Assembly (NCBI GenBank): GCA_033297075.1
Contig: MU858045.1
Coordinates: forward strand, 558,001 to 622,000
DNA: 64,000 nt
Direction of reading: 5' to 3'
From: Rhypophila decipiens
Taxonomy: Eukaryota; Ascomycota; Sordariomycetes; Sordariales; Naviculisporaceae
Each line of letters opens with the position of its first letter. Position 1 is the first letter of the stretch. Under the pieces are notes generated by a model that saw only the letters and a list, made by a program, of their open reading frames with translations, did no database searches and had not been told where the DNA came from. Of the stretch, positions 32,787 to 44,511 are shown piece by piece. A program made the position numbers and the translations under genes.

Positions 32787-35206
32787 GGGACCGTGTAAGT
32801 GGAAGACTGCCCGCGGCTTCTAGATTTGCTCATTGCCCAGAAATAGGTCGATAAACGTGCGAACGCGGTACTTATCAAGTCAGCCTAGCCGATATTAACG
32901 ACCCAAACCACACGTGCAACTCTGCGAGACCCTGCTCTAGGATGGATGGCTTACTTGCCCAATCGCATCTTAATTCAACCCTCCGTCCATTGCGCCTAAC
33001 CTCATATCATATCATTGTTCACTTCATTACATGCCCCATATCCGTGTGAACAAGAACCCATGAGAAGTAAGTATATCTGCTGCAAAGAGGACATCCCAAG
33101 AAGCAACTGCGATGAAGTACGTTACTGTACGTATATGTAGATTACAACCTCCGCGAATATCAGTGAAATATAGAATCTTCATGAAACCGTGTTGGGGGCC
33201 AGAGAATTTTCCCGTGTATAGAACCTACACGTGTAAAGACATACAAAGTTTTAAGTGACCTCTGCCAGAACATGGCACGCACCGGCATCGTTGAAAGAAC
33301 TCAGTAGAAACAAATTGCAGTTCAGCGCAGTGCGGCATCCCAAGACTCTCCCAACATGTCATGATATTAGAGTATGTACTTGCCATTTTTTTGATGCGTT
33401 GTGCTTGGAACGCTGCTACAAATGCCGCTGCGGCGCGGCGGCTTCGAGAATGGGCGGACGGGGGGGCGGCGGTGGAGGAGTTGTATCCGTACGCCGTATG
33501 TACGCCGTCCATCCTCCGGGATATTAAATCCGACATGGACGGAAAATCCGTTTCTGAGCCTTCATGCCTCATGCCTACGCCCGTATGGGTTACACATACA
33601 TGCAACTCGGTATTACACACACACAGCGAGCCAGCCCGGGGATATAATAACCGGTGGAGTTCCGCCAGGACGCTCAGTCGGTTCCAGGTTGTTTAATGGG
33701 AGCTTTAGCAGGTGTTTAAGAGCCGGTCGGCCACTTCGGCATGTTAGTCGGGAGGTTCGGGCACAATGGGAAGGAAGTCATCTCCTGAATTGCAAGTAAA
33801 GTTAGCGTAGCCCCTCCCCGACAATCTTCGGACGAGGCTTCCCAAGTCCTTCCAAGAAAAATATGAGCAAAAAAAGATTGAGACGATTCATCCATCCCCG
33901 CAAAAAAGGACCAGTACTCAAGTGTAGTAGTCTAAAATGTGTCTGCCTGTCCCGTCCTAGCCCTCGTCTGCAGCCGTGCAGTGTGATTCCTTTCAGATTC
34001 GGTACATACGGAAAGATGGTGATGGTTGTCTTCCTGATGTGGGTCCCCTATCCCAGGTACGTCGCACAGCGCCAAGTTCTCCGTAGTGTCGAGTGCTCTG
34101 TTTGGTCGCTTAAACAAGCCACTCTGAGCCAAAGAAGGACCAGGGGGCCCCGTGGTAGTCGCGACAGGGGTGATGTGCCCCCTTCCCGATTAGGAAAGTT
34201 TTGATTCCAAAAGCCCAAACCCTGGCCGCTCGTCTTCTAACCAATCATATAACACGACTCATACATCAAAAACGAATCCTCCACCCATGGCTTGGCAGCC
34301 CTTGCTCTTGGGTACCCAACTTTGGAGATTCATATGGCTTGTTTCTGGTGTGCATGGTTGAGCCAAATCACACAAGGCCCCGACATATCGGGTCAAGAAC
34401 TCAACACGGGCTGTCAAAAGTGGTGTGAGCTAGCCATGAAGAAGAGGGAGAGTTCCAGAGAAGTATGATGATCCAAAAAGTTAACTATATCGTACACGAA
34501 TATGCAAAACGGAAAAAATTGACCAAGAACATAAAAGAAGCCTTCCGTGTATGCAAAAAAACGGCGCCAGTCTGAACCGGCTGCCCATCCCGCCCCCTTT
34601 CTAAACATAAATGCATGGGTGACTTTCCGCCTCTATAAGAACATGAATCTATAATGGCAATAATATCCAAGAGAACGAAAACCAAATGTATGTTGAACGA
34701 ATGTAAAGAAATAAAAGAGAGAAGACCATGAGCGAGTGCGAAAATGAAAACAAAAAGCCAAAAGAACTTTGAACATGTTACAAAGAGGAAAGGGAACAAG
34801 AGCAAAAGAAAAAGAATCCCCAACAGACAACTTCTCCACATTAGCGACACTTCTTGGTTAGTAGTCAATGTGCTGGCACACCTATACCGGTCCATCCACC
34901 ATTGCTCTCATTGCCATTTGAGCTTCACACAGAGCCCATTCGGCAGTGTTACCATATCCAATCTGCGCCCCGTAAGTCAGACACTGGCCAGCCCATCACA
35001 TCGTCGGGGTCCCAATCAGAATGGATCCAAGTTGGCTCGAAGGTATTTCTGTCGTTTAGGTCGTTCAGGTCGTTCTCGAATTTTCTCGGCCCCCAAGTCT
35101 GGTTTTTTTTGTCCGTGCCTGCCATAAGGTCCTGAAAATCGTAACAAGGCCGAAAGAAGCTCAGATCGGCGTCATAATGTTGTGTTTTGACGAGAAAAGT
35201 AGCACT

Positions 35207-35875
35207 CTATTTCTTGTAGTTTGAAGGGTAGGAATATGCATCATAAGGAGGTCTAATGATGTAGGTCAGCCTTGCAATAAAGTAAATAGGAGGAAAAAGG
35301 CCAACTCACGCCATGTTATAGCCGAGTCCTTGGGGATCCGAACCCATATCGGGGAGCGGCGTCAGGTTTGAGGGCATGCGAGAGTAGTAATCCGCGCCGG
35401 AGGCAGGCGATGCGGTCTGGTAGTAGCTGGGGCTTTCCGAGCTGGTCATGCGGTAAGAAGATCTGCTCATGGGATCGTCCATGGGAAGGTTCATCGAGTA
35501 ATAGTCAAGACTCTGCGAAGTAGCCGGGTCGGTCGAGTATGGAAGGCTGACGGGAATGTCCTGGCCGAGTGACATGGCCGGGTACGGATCATGGACGCCG
35601 CCCATGGTGTGGTGAACATGGGATCTGATCATGTCATTCTCGCCCCTTAGCAAGTTAACCTCTTGCTGCTCAGTGGTGATGGCGTCGCGTAGTCCTGCAA
35701 CATCCTGCTCGAGCTGCTTGACGTAGTTGGCCTTGCGCTGACGATGTTGGATCTGGGCTTTCCTGACTTGGGCGCGACGCAGCTGGGCCTTGTCTTGGGC
35801 AGCCTTGGACGAGCTCGAGCTCTGGCCATCTTGGCCGGAAGCTGTATCGACGTCTTTGTAAGTTTGATAGATCAT
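35207..35875 (-). CDS. Atypical bZIP transcription factor
   Basis: Exons 35875-35310 and 35252-35207 are joined over a 57-nt intron (donor GTGAGT, branch GCTGAC, acceptor CATTAG). They give 203 residues ending PPYDAYSYPSNYKK. The start at 35875 (MIYQTYKDVD) is the first Met near the domain; the frame is open further upstream, but the extension is Trp/Pro-rich and unlikely. A Ser run (residues 18-23) is followed by the basic region RRAQVRKAQIQHRQRK (33-48) and a short leucine-zipper-like coiled coil to about residue 78. The spacing matches fungal bZIPs, but the usual invariant Asn is Val37; Arg45 is kept. The rest is Ser/Tyr/Pro/Met-rich. It is probably a nuclear DNA-binding regulator; its target is unknown. 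Confidence 0.85.
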
Positions 35876-36283
35876 TGTGTAAGGTGACGTTTGTGATGAA
35901 TGAGAACGAGTTGATGGTGGGATCTGAAAGGTTGTGGGGAAATGGGGTGTGGTGCAAGTTATATGCAAAAGGAGTGACCGGGGTCCAGGGGGGGGGGGCC
36001 AGAAACACCACCAAAAGGACCATGAGCCTCGTTTTAGCGAGAGGTAACAACCCAACACAGCTTCCACGAACACCACATTCCTCATCTAATTTTTGGCAGG
36101 AACTCGATAACAAGTTACTCCGCTGGCTAGCTCAAGTTTTCCACGTCACTTGGCCCGACCCTCGACACAAACACCTTGTGCAGGAAACGAAACCGGTTTC
36201 CGATCTCAAAGTATATTGGTCAAAGACAATGGAACTCGTGTTGATTGCGCCGCTTGGGAATCTTGTCTCGATTTGACAAATCT

Positions 36284-36745
36284 TCACACACTTGTGTTGG
36301 GTACGAGTGAAGTGTGTACCTGTCGTGAGTTGTGCAAGAGGAGACCTGACCCCCGCGTAGGTGCAAGCCCAAGATCAAGATACATACACGGAAAGAGGGG
36401 GGGGCCTCGGGAGATGGAAATGGGTTGGTACTTACAGCCTGTATTGTAGCTAGACCCCATATCGGAAGCCATGCCGGCATCAGTGTCTGTACCAGATGCG
36501 TATCCGCCAGAGTAGGATGTAGAGCTGGTGCCGGGCACTGTAGTCTGTACAAATCTGATATTCTTGTGCCCGCGAGACGACGAAGACTGGCCGTCCTTTG
36601 AATTTTTCCAATACTCAGTAAACGAAGGTCGTTCTTGACCGTTGTCGTAGGGGTACTGGTCTTGGTCGTAGTCGTAGTATTGCTGGTCCTGGTCCAAGTA
36701 CTCGTCGTCTTGGGGAGCGTAGTAGTACTGGTTCGGGTCCGCCAT
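36284..36745 (-). CDS. Tyr/Gln/Asp-rich hypothetical protein
   Basis: Exon 1 runs 36745-36436, starting MADPNQYYYAPQDDEYLDQD, and ends at a strong donor GTAAGT. The end is uncertain; one consistent model uses the acceptor GGTCAG before 36345 and stops at 36284, giving about 123 residues. The first 35 residues are almost only Tyr, Gln, Asp and Glu, a prion-like or disordered composition. They are followed by RPSFTEYWKNSKDGQSSSS and a Gly/Ser/Thr-rich part. It lies upstream of, and in the same direction as, the bZIP gene, with about 400 bases between them. It shares the short string DGQSSSS with the bZIP N-terminus; I could not find a splice that joins the two. No family was recognised. Confidence 0.5.
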   Translation of the reverse strand: MADPNQYYYAPQDDEYLDQDQQYYDYDQDQYPYDNGQERPSFTEYWKNSKDGQSSSSRGHKNIRFVQTTVPGTSSTSYSGGYASGTDTDAGMASDMGSSYNTGCKYQPISISRGPPLFPCMYLDLGLAPTRGSGLLLHNSRQVHTSLVPNTSV

Positions 36746-39700
36746 CTCTTTTTATGTTCGGGGGCTCAGGTAAGTGGGGGATCTTATATGGATATGTAGG
36801 TGCGTCCGTACAGGGGACGGGCTGCTGTGGCAGAGTGCGGTTTATGCTATACGCTATGCAAAAGTCCCAGACAGGCCCCGAGCCGCAACCACTGAGAAAG
36901 CCGGAAGAGGTTGCCGAGAGTAGAGAACAGAGAGTGAAGTATATAGAGATAATGATGGGATAATATAGACAAACCCTGGACTGTTGATGGAATTCTGTCG
37001 AGTATAAACATCGATATCATGTCGGGGGACTCGCGGAGCTTAATAAAGAAACAAACAATATGGAGCTCTGGCGAGGATGACAGGTCTTGAGCAACGAGGG
37101 AAGGCACCAGCGTGTAGTCCGTTGAACTGTCGACGGGAACAGCCCAACAAGGTAAGTCATGATTACAATGATGACGGTGGATGGGAAATAGAAGAAATGG
37201 ATACTGCTCGTTCGTTCGTGGCAGTTGAGAACTTGAAAGTTACCTGCAAAAGAAAGGATGCGGGCGGACATACGAGCGGTAGGCCGGCTCGCCGTTGCGT
37301 CTTGGAAGCCCCCAAGGGTCAAGATGAAGCAGGTACACTTGTAGAGTGAAGGCAGGTACGTACATCTGCCCACATTCCTTCTGTATCCACCCGGTGAACT
37401 GGATATACAAACCCTGTCACTGCCATGCCGAGACGTATCTAGCTCCTTCCTCATCCTGGGGGTACGGGAGGCGTCAGGACGTAATGACTCCTCGAATACT
37501 TGCGCCTCCAAGACACAGTTGCACTCGTACCGTACCTAATCCAACTTGAGTTACTTGACCAAATAAAAACAGGGACTAATCTGGACTAAAGTCCTAACAA
37601 GGAAGCACCTGATTCATCTGGGTTGCGTCGAATCGAGGGATAGGAGTAGCTAACATTAGTATACGGGTGTACCATAGAAGCATATCCATACTTCTTGATA
37701 CTTTATTGTGGCTTCGGGATCTACGCCACCGCCTTACATAGTATGCTGTCAGCCAAGAGACACCCAAAAGGTACATTGGAGACGACCAAGAGCAGCAAGT
37801 TCTCGTTGCCTTGAGAAAGCCGCAGATGGAATATTTTAAAACATTATTTCCTCCAAGAGTATCCCGAAGCCTGGGCAGATGAGAAAAAAGGGTCCTCTGT
37901 CCAATCCCGAGAAGTTAAACTCAAAGTTCAAGTATGTTTTCTGCAAGATTCTACATGTGCATACATTTTCACGGATGTAAGTGATGGGTGGGTGGGCATG
38001 CTGCGGTTTCCCAGTAAATACTGTGCCTGTATGTAATGGTTTAGCTATACGTACAGTACGATACGACTTGAGTAACGGCGTGTAATTGGGTTACACTAAA
38101 TTGCATCCTCTGTCCCCAACTGGCCCGCTACAGTGACCCCTGTCTTCAGTAGTGTCAGCACTGTCCCACTCCCAATCCCAAGCATACGGGTCTGCAAAGA
38201 GGTGCATTAGTGACTGCCTTGCCCCCAGTGAGGAATCATTGCAGACACATGCAAGGTTGATTGTTTCATATGTGGTGTGAGAAAGAGGCCGGGCATACCG
38301 AAAGAGCGCTGGACCTTTCACCTGGAACCTCTCCTTCAATATAGCAGGCTCAGTCGCTGAACTGCTACCGCCCCGAGTTCCAATACATGACGTCGAAGAT
38401 CAAGCGCGGACAACCCGAGATTTTCATCCAAGTCAACTCAGCCGCATGTTTTCATACTCAAAAAGAGCGTAATTCCCTTTTACGAGAGAAAAGAAATTTT
38501 ATGAGGAACGTCATCCTCCAATATGGATTTCAAACACGTTCATATCCGCAGTCTGACATCTCAGCATCGGGATTTTTAAAAAAGAAGTATCAAGCAGCGC
38601 AAACATTGACGATAAAAAAGGGATGTTTGGACAACCAAGTTGAAAGTAAACAAACTGCTACCGTTACTAGAGCGACCTTCTTGAGTTTTATGCTAAGTGC
38701 CCATGTACGGATAGACCAACAAATAGATAGAATAGGGAGTTGAAGTCAAAAGAAACATAGATGCAAAGAATAAGCAAACTTCATTACAAAGCCATTGCAG
38801 TGACCTCCTGCTAGAACCACCCCTTAACAGCGTGTAACACAAGACAACTAACTGCCAGACCTTACACGGCAGACGGAGCATGTAGGGGGTAGCACACAAC
38901 CATTCCGGCGGGTCCTCGAAATCTCTCCCCACACGACCTTAAGCGCGGCCATACACACCGCTAACTTTGCTGCCACGCTCCTGCCCTCGTTGTTCCCGCA
39001 TCACCACACCTACCTTCATAACGCCTGCAATGCAGCTTACGGGCTGTCAAACCAAAACTCTCATGACTCGCCTCAGCCGGATCAGCTACATGTTCTTTAT
39101 TTTTCTGTCAAAGCTTCTGGAAACTTTAGAGGAAGAAAACCATGTTGCTGATCAAAACAGCCTCCCCCTGAATCGATGTGGCCCGCCAGCCTCCATCGCT
39201 GGGCAAAAAGGTACCGTACAGCATCATTTTTTCCTGTTTCAAGACAACCAAAAGGACCGGACATCTTTCATCCCCTATCTCTGATCTGTCCCACAGACGA
39301 GCTTTGAAAGCCAAGGGTCAAGGCAGTTCAAGGTCTCTGGCTTTACGACCCAACCAACCACTAGGCACCGACATAAATCTTCCCGTATCATGATGCCGCG
39401 TCGATTAGCCGACCATACACGCGCACACAGACATGCTCTTCAAGCGACATATGCGCCATATCTTCCAGTAGCTATCCATTCATATTCCCTCGCTCGAGTA
39501 TTCGAGGAGAGAAATTATCTAACTGGTCAAAATACGCATTACCTAACCTCACTGGAATCATTTCAACTCTAGCCGCCGTGTGCAACTGTGCGATATCTTG
39601 GCATTCAGTTTCCACTACAGCTCCTTAGGATCCAAGCAGCACGTGCACATGTTATGTACTTGCGTCTTTTATATCACAACGATGGGAGTGGAGATCAAGA

Positions 39701-42700
39701 TTGTCAGCACTTAGATTAGTCCGGAAGAAGACCCATCCGACGGGATGCTCCCCGATCCAGAAATACGGTGAAATAGCTAACTGCTCTGCTACGTCAAACT
39801 TGGAAGGAAAGGATCGTGGTTGTACTACTATCAGGCAAGGGCAATGATTCTCTGCTGCAAGGCGGGGCGTAATGCCAAGCCAACACTCCAAGCTTCCCAT
39901 ACTGGTACGGATTGGAACCATTACAACATCAACTCTGCCCGAGGACTTCGGTGGTGACTCTAGCTAGAAGGAAGATCAAGACAACGATAGCATCATCGGG
40001 GAGATTTACGCTCCCGTCTTCCCGTTTAACGGCTCTCAGATCATCCCGAGCTTGATATCTTCACCAAAGGACTTTGCAGATGATCCGTACCATCAACACA
40101 CTAAAATAGGATCAACATCCCATTACGGTATACTGCACAATACGCATTGACTTACACCCGACCAGAATACCTTGGACGCGGTCCCCCACCAACTGACAGC
40201 TGAGGACCCGACAATGGGAATATCACGGAAACATCTTAAACATTGGCACAGATACTCACCAAAGGACCCGGGAGTAGTCTGAATAAATCCCGACTGCGCA
40301 ACATTTACATACATATGCAGACTTGCCTCGGGTCAGGATCGACTCCTTCAACTCGTCACATGAGATCGCCGCGTACTTACGCTAGGTACGGGGTCTCACT
40401 GCTTGCTTGTTTGCTTGCATTCCTCACAACACACGCCAAACTATCGACGATGATCCCTAGATTCGATGTACACGCTGCGTCCCACATATGTGATTCATTC
40501 CTTGGAGACTCGAAACTCCAGGCAACCATATTCTGTACGTTCATATCAGGAAAGAATTGATATCAAACCATCATTCTATCAAGAAGCACGGAGTTTAATC
40601 TTAACACGGCCTGGAGCTCAGTGTACCGACCCCAAGTAACCCTACAGAACAAAACAGATGCCAAGACCCTTGGTGGCTATCCCGGATGTTGAAACCAGAA
40701 TTCATGGAATAGGGAAAAGTAATAAGTTCCGTACATGAAGGAATCAATTTCAAAATAAGGAGGATCAAGTCCGTGTCCGCCGTGTCTCCTGTCTCTGAGA
40801 AAATGTACCATGGCTAGGTAGACAGACAGGGCAAGCAAAGACCATAATCACAGATCAAACTCCACACTTCCATAAGCACAGGGCCAGAATACGGAACCTA
40901 CCGTCCGGAGATAAGAACAACTACGTACGTTGCCCCGGAGCTGGATACTTGTGGAATACATGGCTTTCCAGATCGGGACACCAATCGCATCCAATAGAGT
41001 TTTGTCACACAAGAGGACAAAAAACATGAGACTGCATGTCGGCAAGTTCCCTATTACATCTTACCTTGCATCTTACCCTCCTTTATGACACGTGGGTCTG
41101 TCTTGGTGGCTGGCAGTTATGAATCGCCTCACTGTTGCGTATTCCCTAGACGGACGAATTACCTAATCAGCCAGTGCATGGTTCCTCATACAGCTTAACA
41201 AACAAGACTACACGTGTAGAAACTCCGTACATTACATACAAAGATCCCTCTCAAGATAGACCCAGGTCCCTGGGAGACTAATGCCCCAATTAGTATAAGC
41301 ATCCGAATTGGGTAGCTTACCTGGTTGGTAGTTATCCGTACCTGGTTCACCCAATTAACTAACGGTGTACCTGATCACGGTTATACAAACTCAAAAGTAT
41401 CAATCTTAGTTTCTCCAACTCGTCAAACAAAAAGACTCACTAACCTTCTTGTCTTAATCCCTGCCAAGAGGATTTACGAACACGCCGAATACAACCAAAA
41501 AGCGCTCATATCATGTTGTATTGTGTCGTCCGGATAGGCTACAAGGCTAACTAACTCTCGCTACGGAATACCTAGGTGAGACTCAGCGCACCCAGAGTCA
41601 GAGGGATCGCAAGATCGCTCCGGGATTCCTTGAATACTACCGTGTCATACCGCTGTACCGTACGTGTACATATGGTAGTGCTTACACAAAACCAACTTCA
41701 AAGCCTGCGAGATTTTGGTAGCATTGTATTCTGGTTCGTGCCAACTTCCGAATCGGGAAGTCCCTGGCGAGTCCTCACTTACACTTGGACCGGGATCATA
41801 CCGTATAAATACGTACACTACAGTACCATACAGTACCATACTGGGACCATGCATCAGACAATACACATCCCCATACCAAGCCTTCCTTCGCAACACCAGG
41901 ATGATCCAATGCCGTCAAGAATCGCGTTCAAGGATCTACACTAAAGCCCTATACAGAATTCCCAAGCGAAACGCCGAAAAGACCAAGCGATGAATGAAAC
42001 CTCGATTTTAGAGACTTCACTACCGAAGGACTTGCACTCCCTTACAGGAGTACTACCTTATAACACAACAGAAAATAAACCAAGGAATCTAGATACCAAG
42101 ACAACGACTTACAAGGCTACCTCCAGAATCCCAAACTCCACAGTACAGACCAGTAATATTGCCTTGTTAACGAGAATTTCTTAAAAAAACACCATCAAGA
42201 TATTTCTAAATCACAAGCAACGGCCTTACCAAGCCACGTACGGGAGGTACGGATATCGGGCAGGGAAACAGAGGGAAATTCCAGCGAGTGAATTCGTGAC
42301 CCGACCTCTTCACCCCTGACCCAGCAAGCCATCTATCTATCTACACGTCTACTTCGCAAGCTCCCTGCACGTAATTGTGTACATACAGTACCTCCTTCCA
42401 TTCTGCCATGTCGTCCAGCGTACGTAGTGTAGTATCCAAACCCCCGTGATATATCTCTCCTGCATGCTGCCCTCCATCATGTACGATCATGTCGTCTAGG
42501 AGAACCTCATGTATGTGACCGCACGCCATGCAATGGCAAACGATTAACCACCGGTCCGGGCCGTCTTCCCAATTCCATATCAAAGGCACACAAAACAGAG
42601 AACGAAAGAAAGAAAAGACACAAGTCAGCCTTGCGAGGAGCAAAGCAAAGCATATCTTCCAAATCACAAATCACAATAACCATGGAATGATTTCAAACCT

Positions 42701-44511
42701 TATTTTTTTTCCCTAGCTACATGAAACTTTTCTCTAGACTCCTCGAAATAGCAACACCGCTTCATCTATTACGTATACCTAGCTAGCTACCAAAAAGACA
42801 GTAGACAAACAAACAAACAGTTACACCGTATTATCAAACCAAAACATTGAATCCATGTCGTCGTGTCTGCATGATGCCATCATCATCCTTCCCTGGCATG
42901 GGATTCCGACCCCAACGTGATGTGATGTAACTGATGATATGACTAGGATTCGCTGGCATGAACAAGAAACTAGCAACGGAATAGTTGATGCCTAGAAAAA
43001 AATGATGCAATAGCCATGATTGTGTCGTATCGAGATATTGGCATGCCGTTCGCCTCTTGTCAGGAAGGGGTGTGGTTCTGCAGGTTTGATCGCCGACCAT
43101 GGCATCGAGATTGTTCAAGCTGTGGCACGAACGATTGTTGAATGGATTCAACCCGGCGACCAATAAAGCAGACCGGGAGCTCCCGCCCGTTTTTCTTGTC
43201 GGTAAAGTCAAATCCCCAGTACCTGGTTTGACCCCATCCCTGAAGCTGGAAAAAAAGGTCGTAACAGTCCCTGTCGTCGAGATTGGCGATGACCCCCTGT
43301 CCGTAAGCGTTGTGATTTGGTCTCGGATCTCCAAGGTGCCCAAGCCCGGGCCGAAACTAACCGGATTCGCATCCGAGGAGCCAACCCCAAGAGCCGAAAT
43401 GCAACGCTACGGTGAGGCTCCCGCACCCTTCGCGACCGAAAACCCTTGGCAATCTGCCGAAGTGTCAGCACCTGGCCCGTGCGGCGCCCCGATCGCTACC
43501 GAATCGACGGCGCAATCGAACGCCACATGCCCTGAAACAGTGAGCGCTAACTTGACAGCCAGTGAGCCAAGGGTCGGACAGAAACTCCGAAAACTATCGG
43601 ACGAGGCTAGAGCATGCGATCAAGCACCCAACACCCCTGCCAAGACTTGACGACAGACGCCGCCGCCGCTCTCTAGCAGTAGCGTTCCGTTCTGGATTCG
43701 AAATGAGAGACAGCAAGAACAGGAAGTACATGTTTCCAAGAACTGATGATGGTGAAGGGATATCCGAAGCTGACCACGGCTGGGCCAAGACGGGCAAACG
43801 ACCCAGGACGGGAGTGCCGGAATCCATCCCATCCCTTGGCCTTCCATCCATCCCATCTGCATCTCGCCCGGTTGCCATGTGGTCGTCGACTTCGCCGGTT
43901 CCAATTGTTGCGCGCCCCCTTACAACATGCATCCGGGGATGAAAGGGGCCTGCTTGCGGCTAGATGACCAAACAGCATCTTCCCGCCCCCAAATTGAATG
44001 ACATATCTCGACACGAACCATCGTGGCCATGGAGGCTTCAGCGACACCAAGATCAACACCAAACTTTTTTGTTGAACATGCATCCATCGCCGCAGTCAAT
44101 GGCCTCTTTCTTGTCCATGATTCCATCCAGACACTAATCCATTGACCAATTGCTCAACTTTCAACCACACACCCGCATCGTTCTTGACCATCCCACTTCC
44201 GGCCATTTTGTTGTCTCCATCCCAATCCCAGTTCGGGCTTGAACACCAGCTCGTCGACCTTCCTTCGTACGTGACAACCCTTCCTCCCAAAAAACCAATC
44301 CCAAGAAGTATTGTGCTGGGTGTCTAGTACTGCATGCACCACTGCTTTGCAGCAGCCTCGCACAATCAAGCGCTACACCATACCAATACCATAGCACTGA
44401 ACCGACCAGACTGCGACATCTCATCCATCCCACTGCACAATATCACTTCCTTCACCAAATCCGTCACAAAATGGATGACATTCGCGAATCCGGCCCCTTC
44501 GCAGGGAGAAA
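36746..44511. other. Gene-poor region of about 7.8 kb (except doubtful gene at 43.1 kb)
   Basis: No supported gene between 36746 and 43098. The sequence is rich in GTAC/TACGTAC-type motifs (for example near 37350, 38050, 40920, 41640 and 41815) and in short imperfect repeats such as CAGTACCATA (41821-41842). Open frames up to about 120 codons show no recognisable features. The doubtful gene at 43099-43942 is listed separately; 43943-44511 is probably the shared 3' region with RRN3. Confidence 0.5.
43099..43942 (+). CDS. Hypothetical protein, two alternative reading models
   Basis: Model 1 is a single exon, 43099-43650, encoding 183 residues starting MASRLFKLWHERLLNGFNP. Model 2 splices 43099-43302 to 43559-43942 using a good donor GTAAGC at 43303 and a good branch and acceptor (GCTAACTTGACAG) ending at 43558. 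It gives 195 residues with an Arg-rich segment (DDRRRRRSLAVAF) in a different frame after the junction. The splice signals favour model 2; the long open frame favours model 1. No family or membrane segment was recognised. It converges with RRN3 on the other strand. Confidence 0.4.

Larger units (their letters stand above)
28757..35206. other. Gene-poor region of about 6.4 kb
   Basis: Apart from the likely 3' UTR of the glyoxal oxidase gene and, at the right side, the 3' UTR of the minus-strand bZIP gene, no gene is supported. A possible exon pair at 29767-30004 is listed separately. The region has a 14-C homopolymer at 32773-32786, a short direct repeat of CCGGGCAATCAT (30695-30727), and only small, featureless open frames. 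Confidence 0.55.

Noticed and set aside
34485..34895. Hydrophobic minus-strand frame that looks like membrane helices
   Set aside because: The Phe/Leu runs come from translating an A-rich plus strand; it probably lies in the bZIP gene's 3' region and has no family features.
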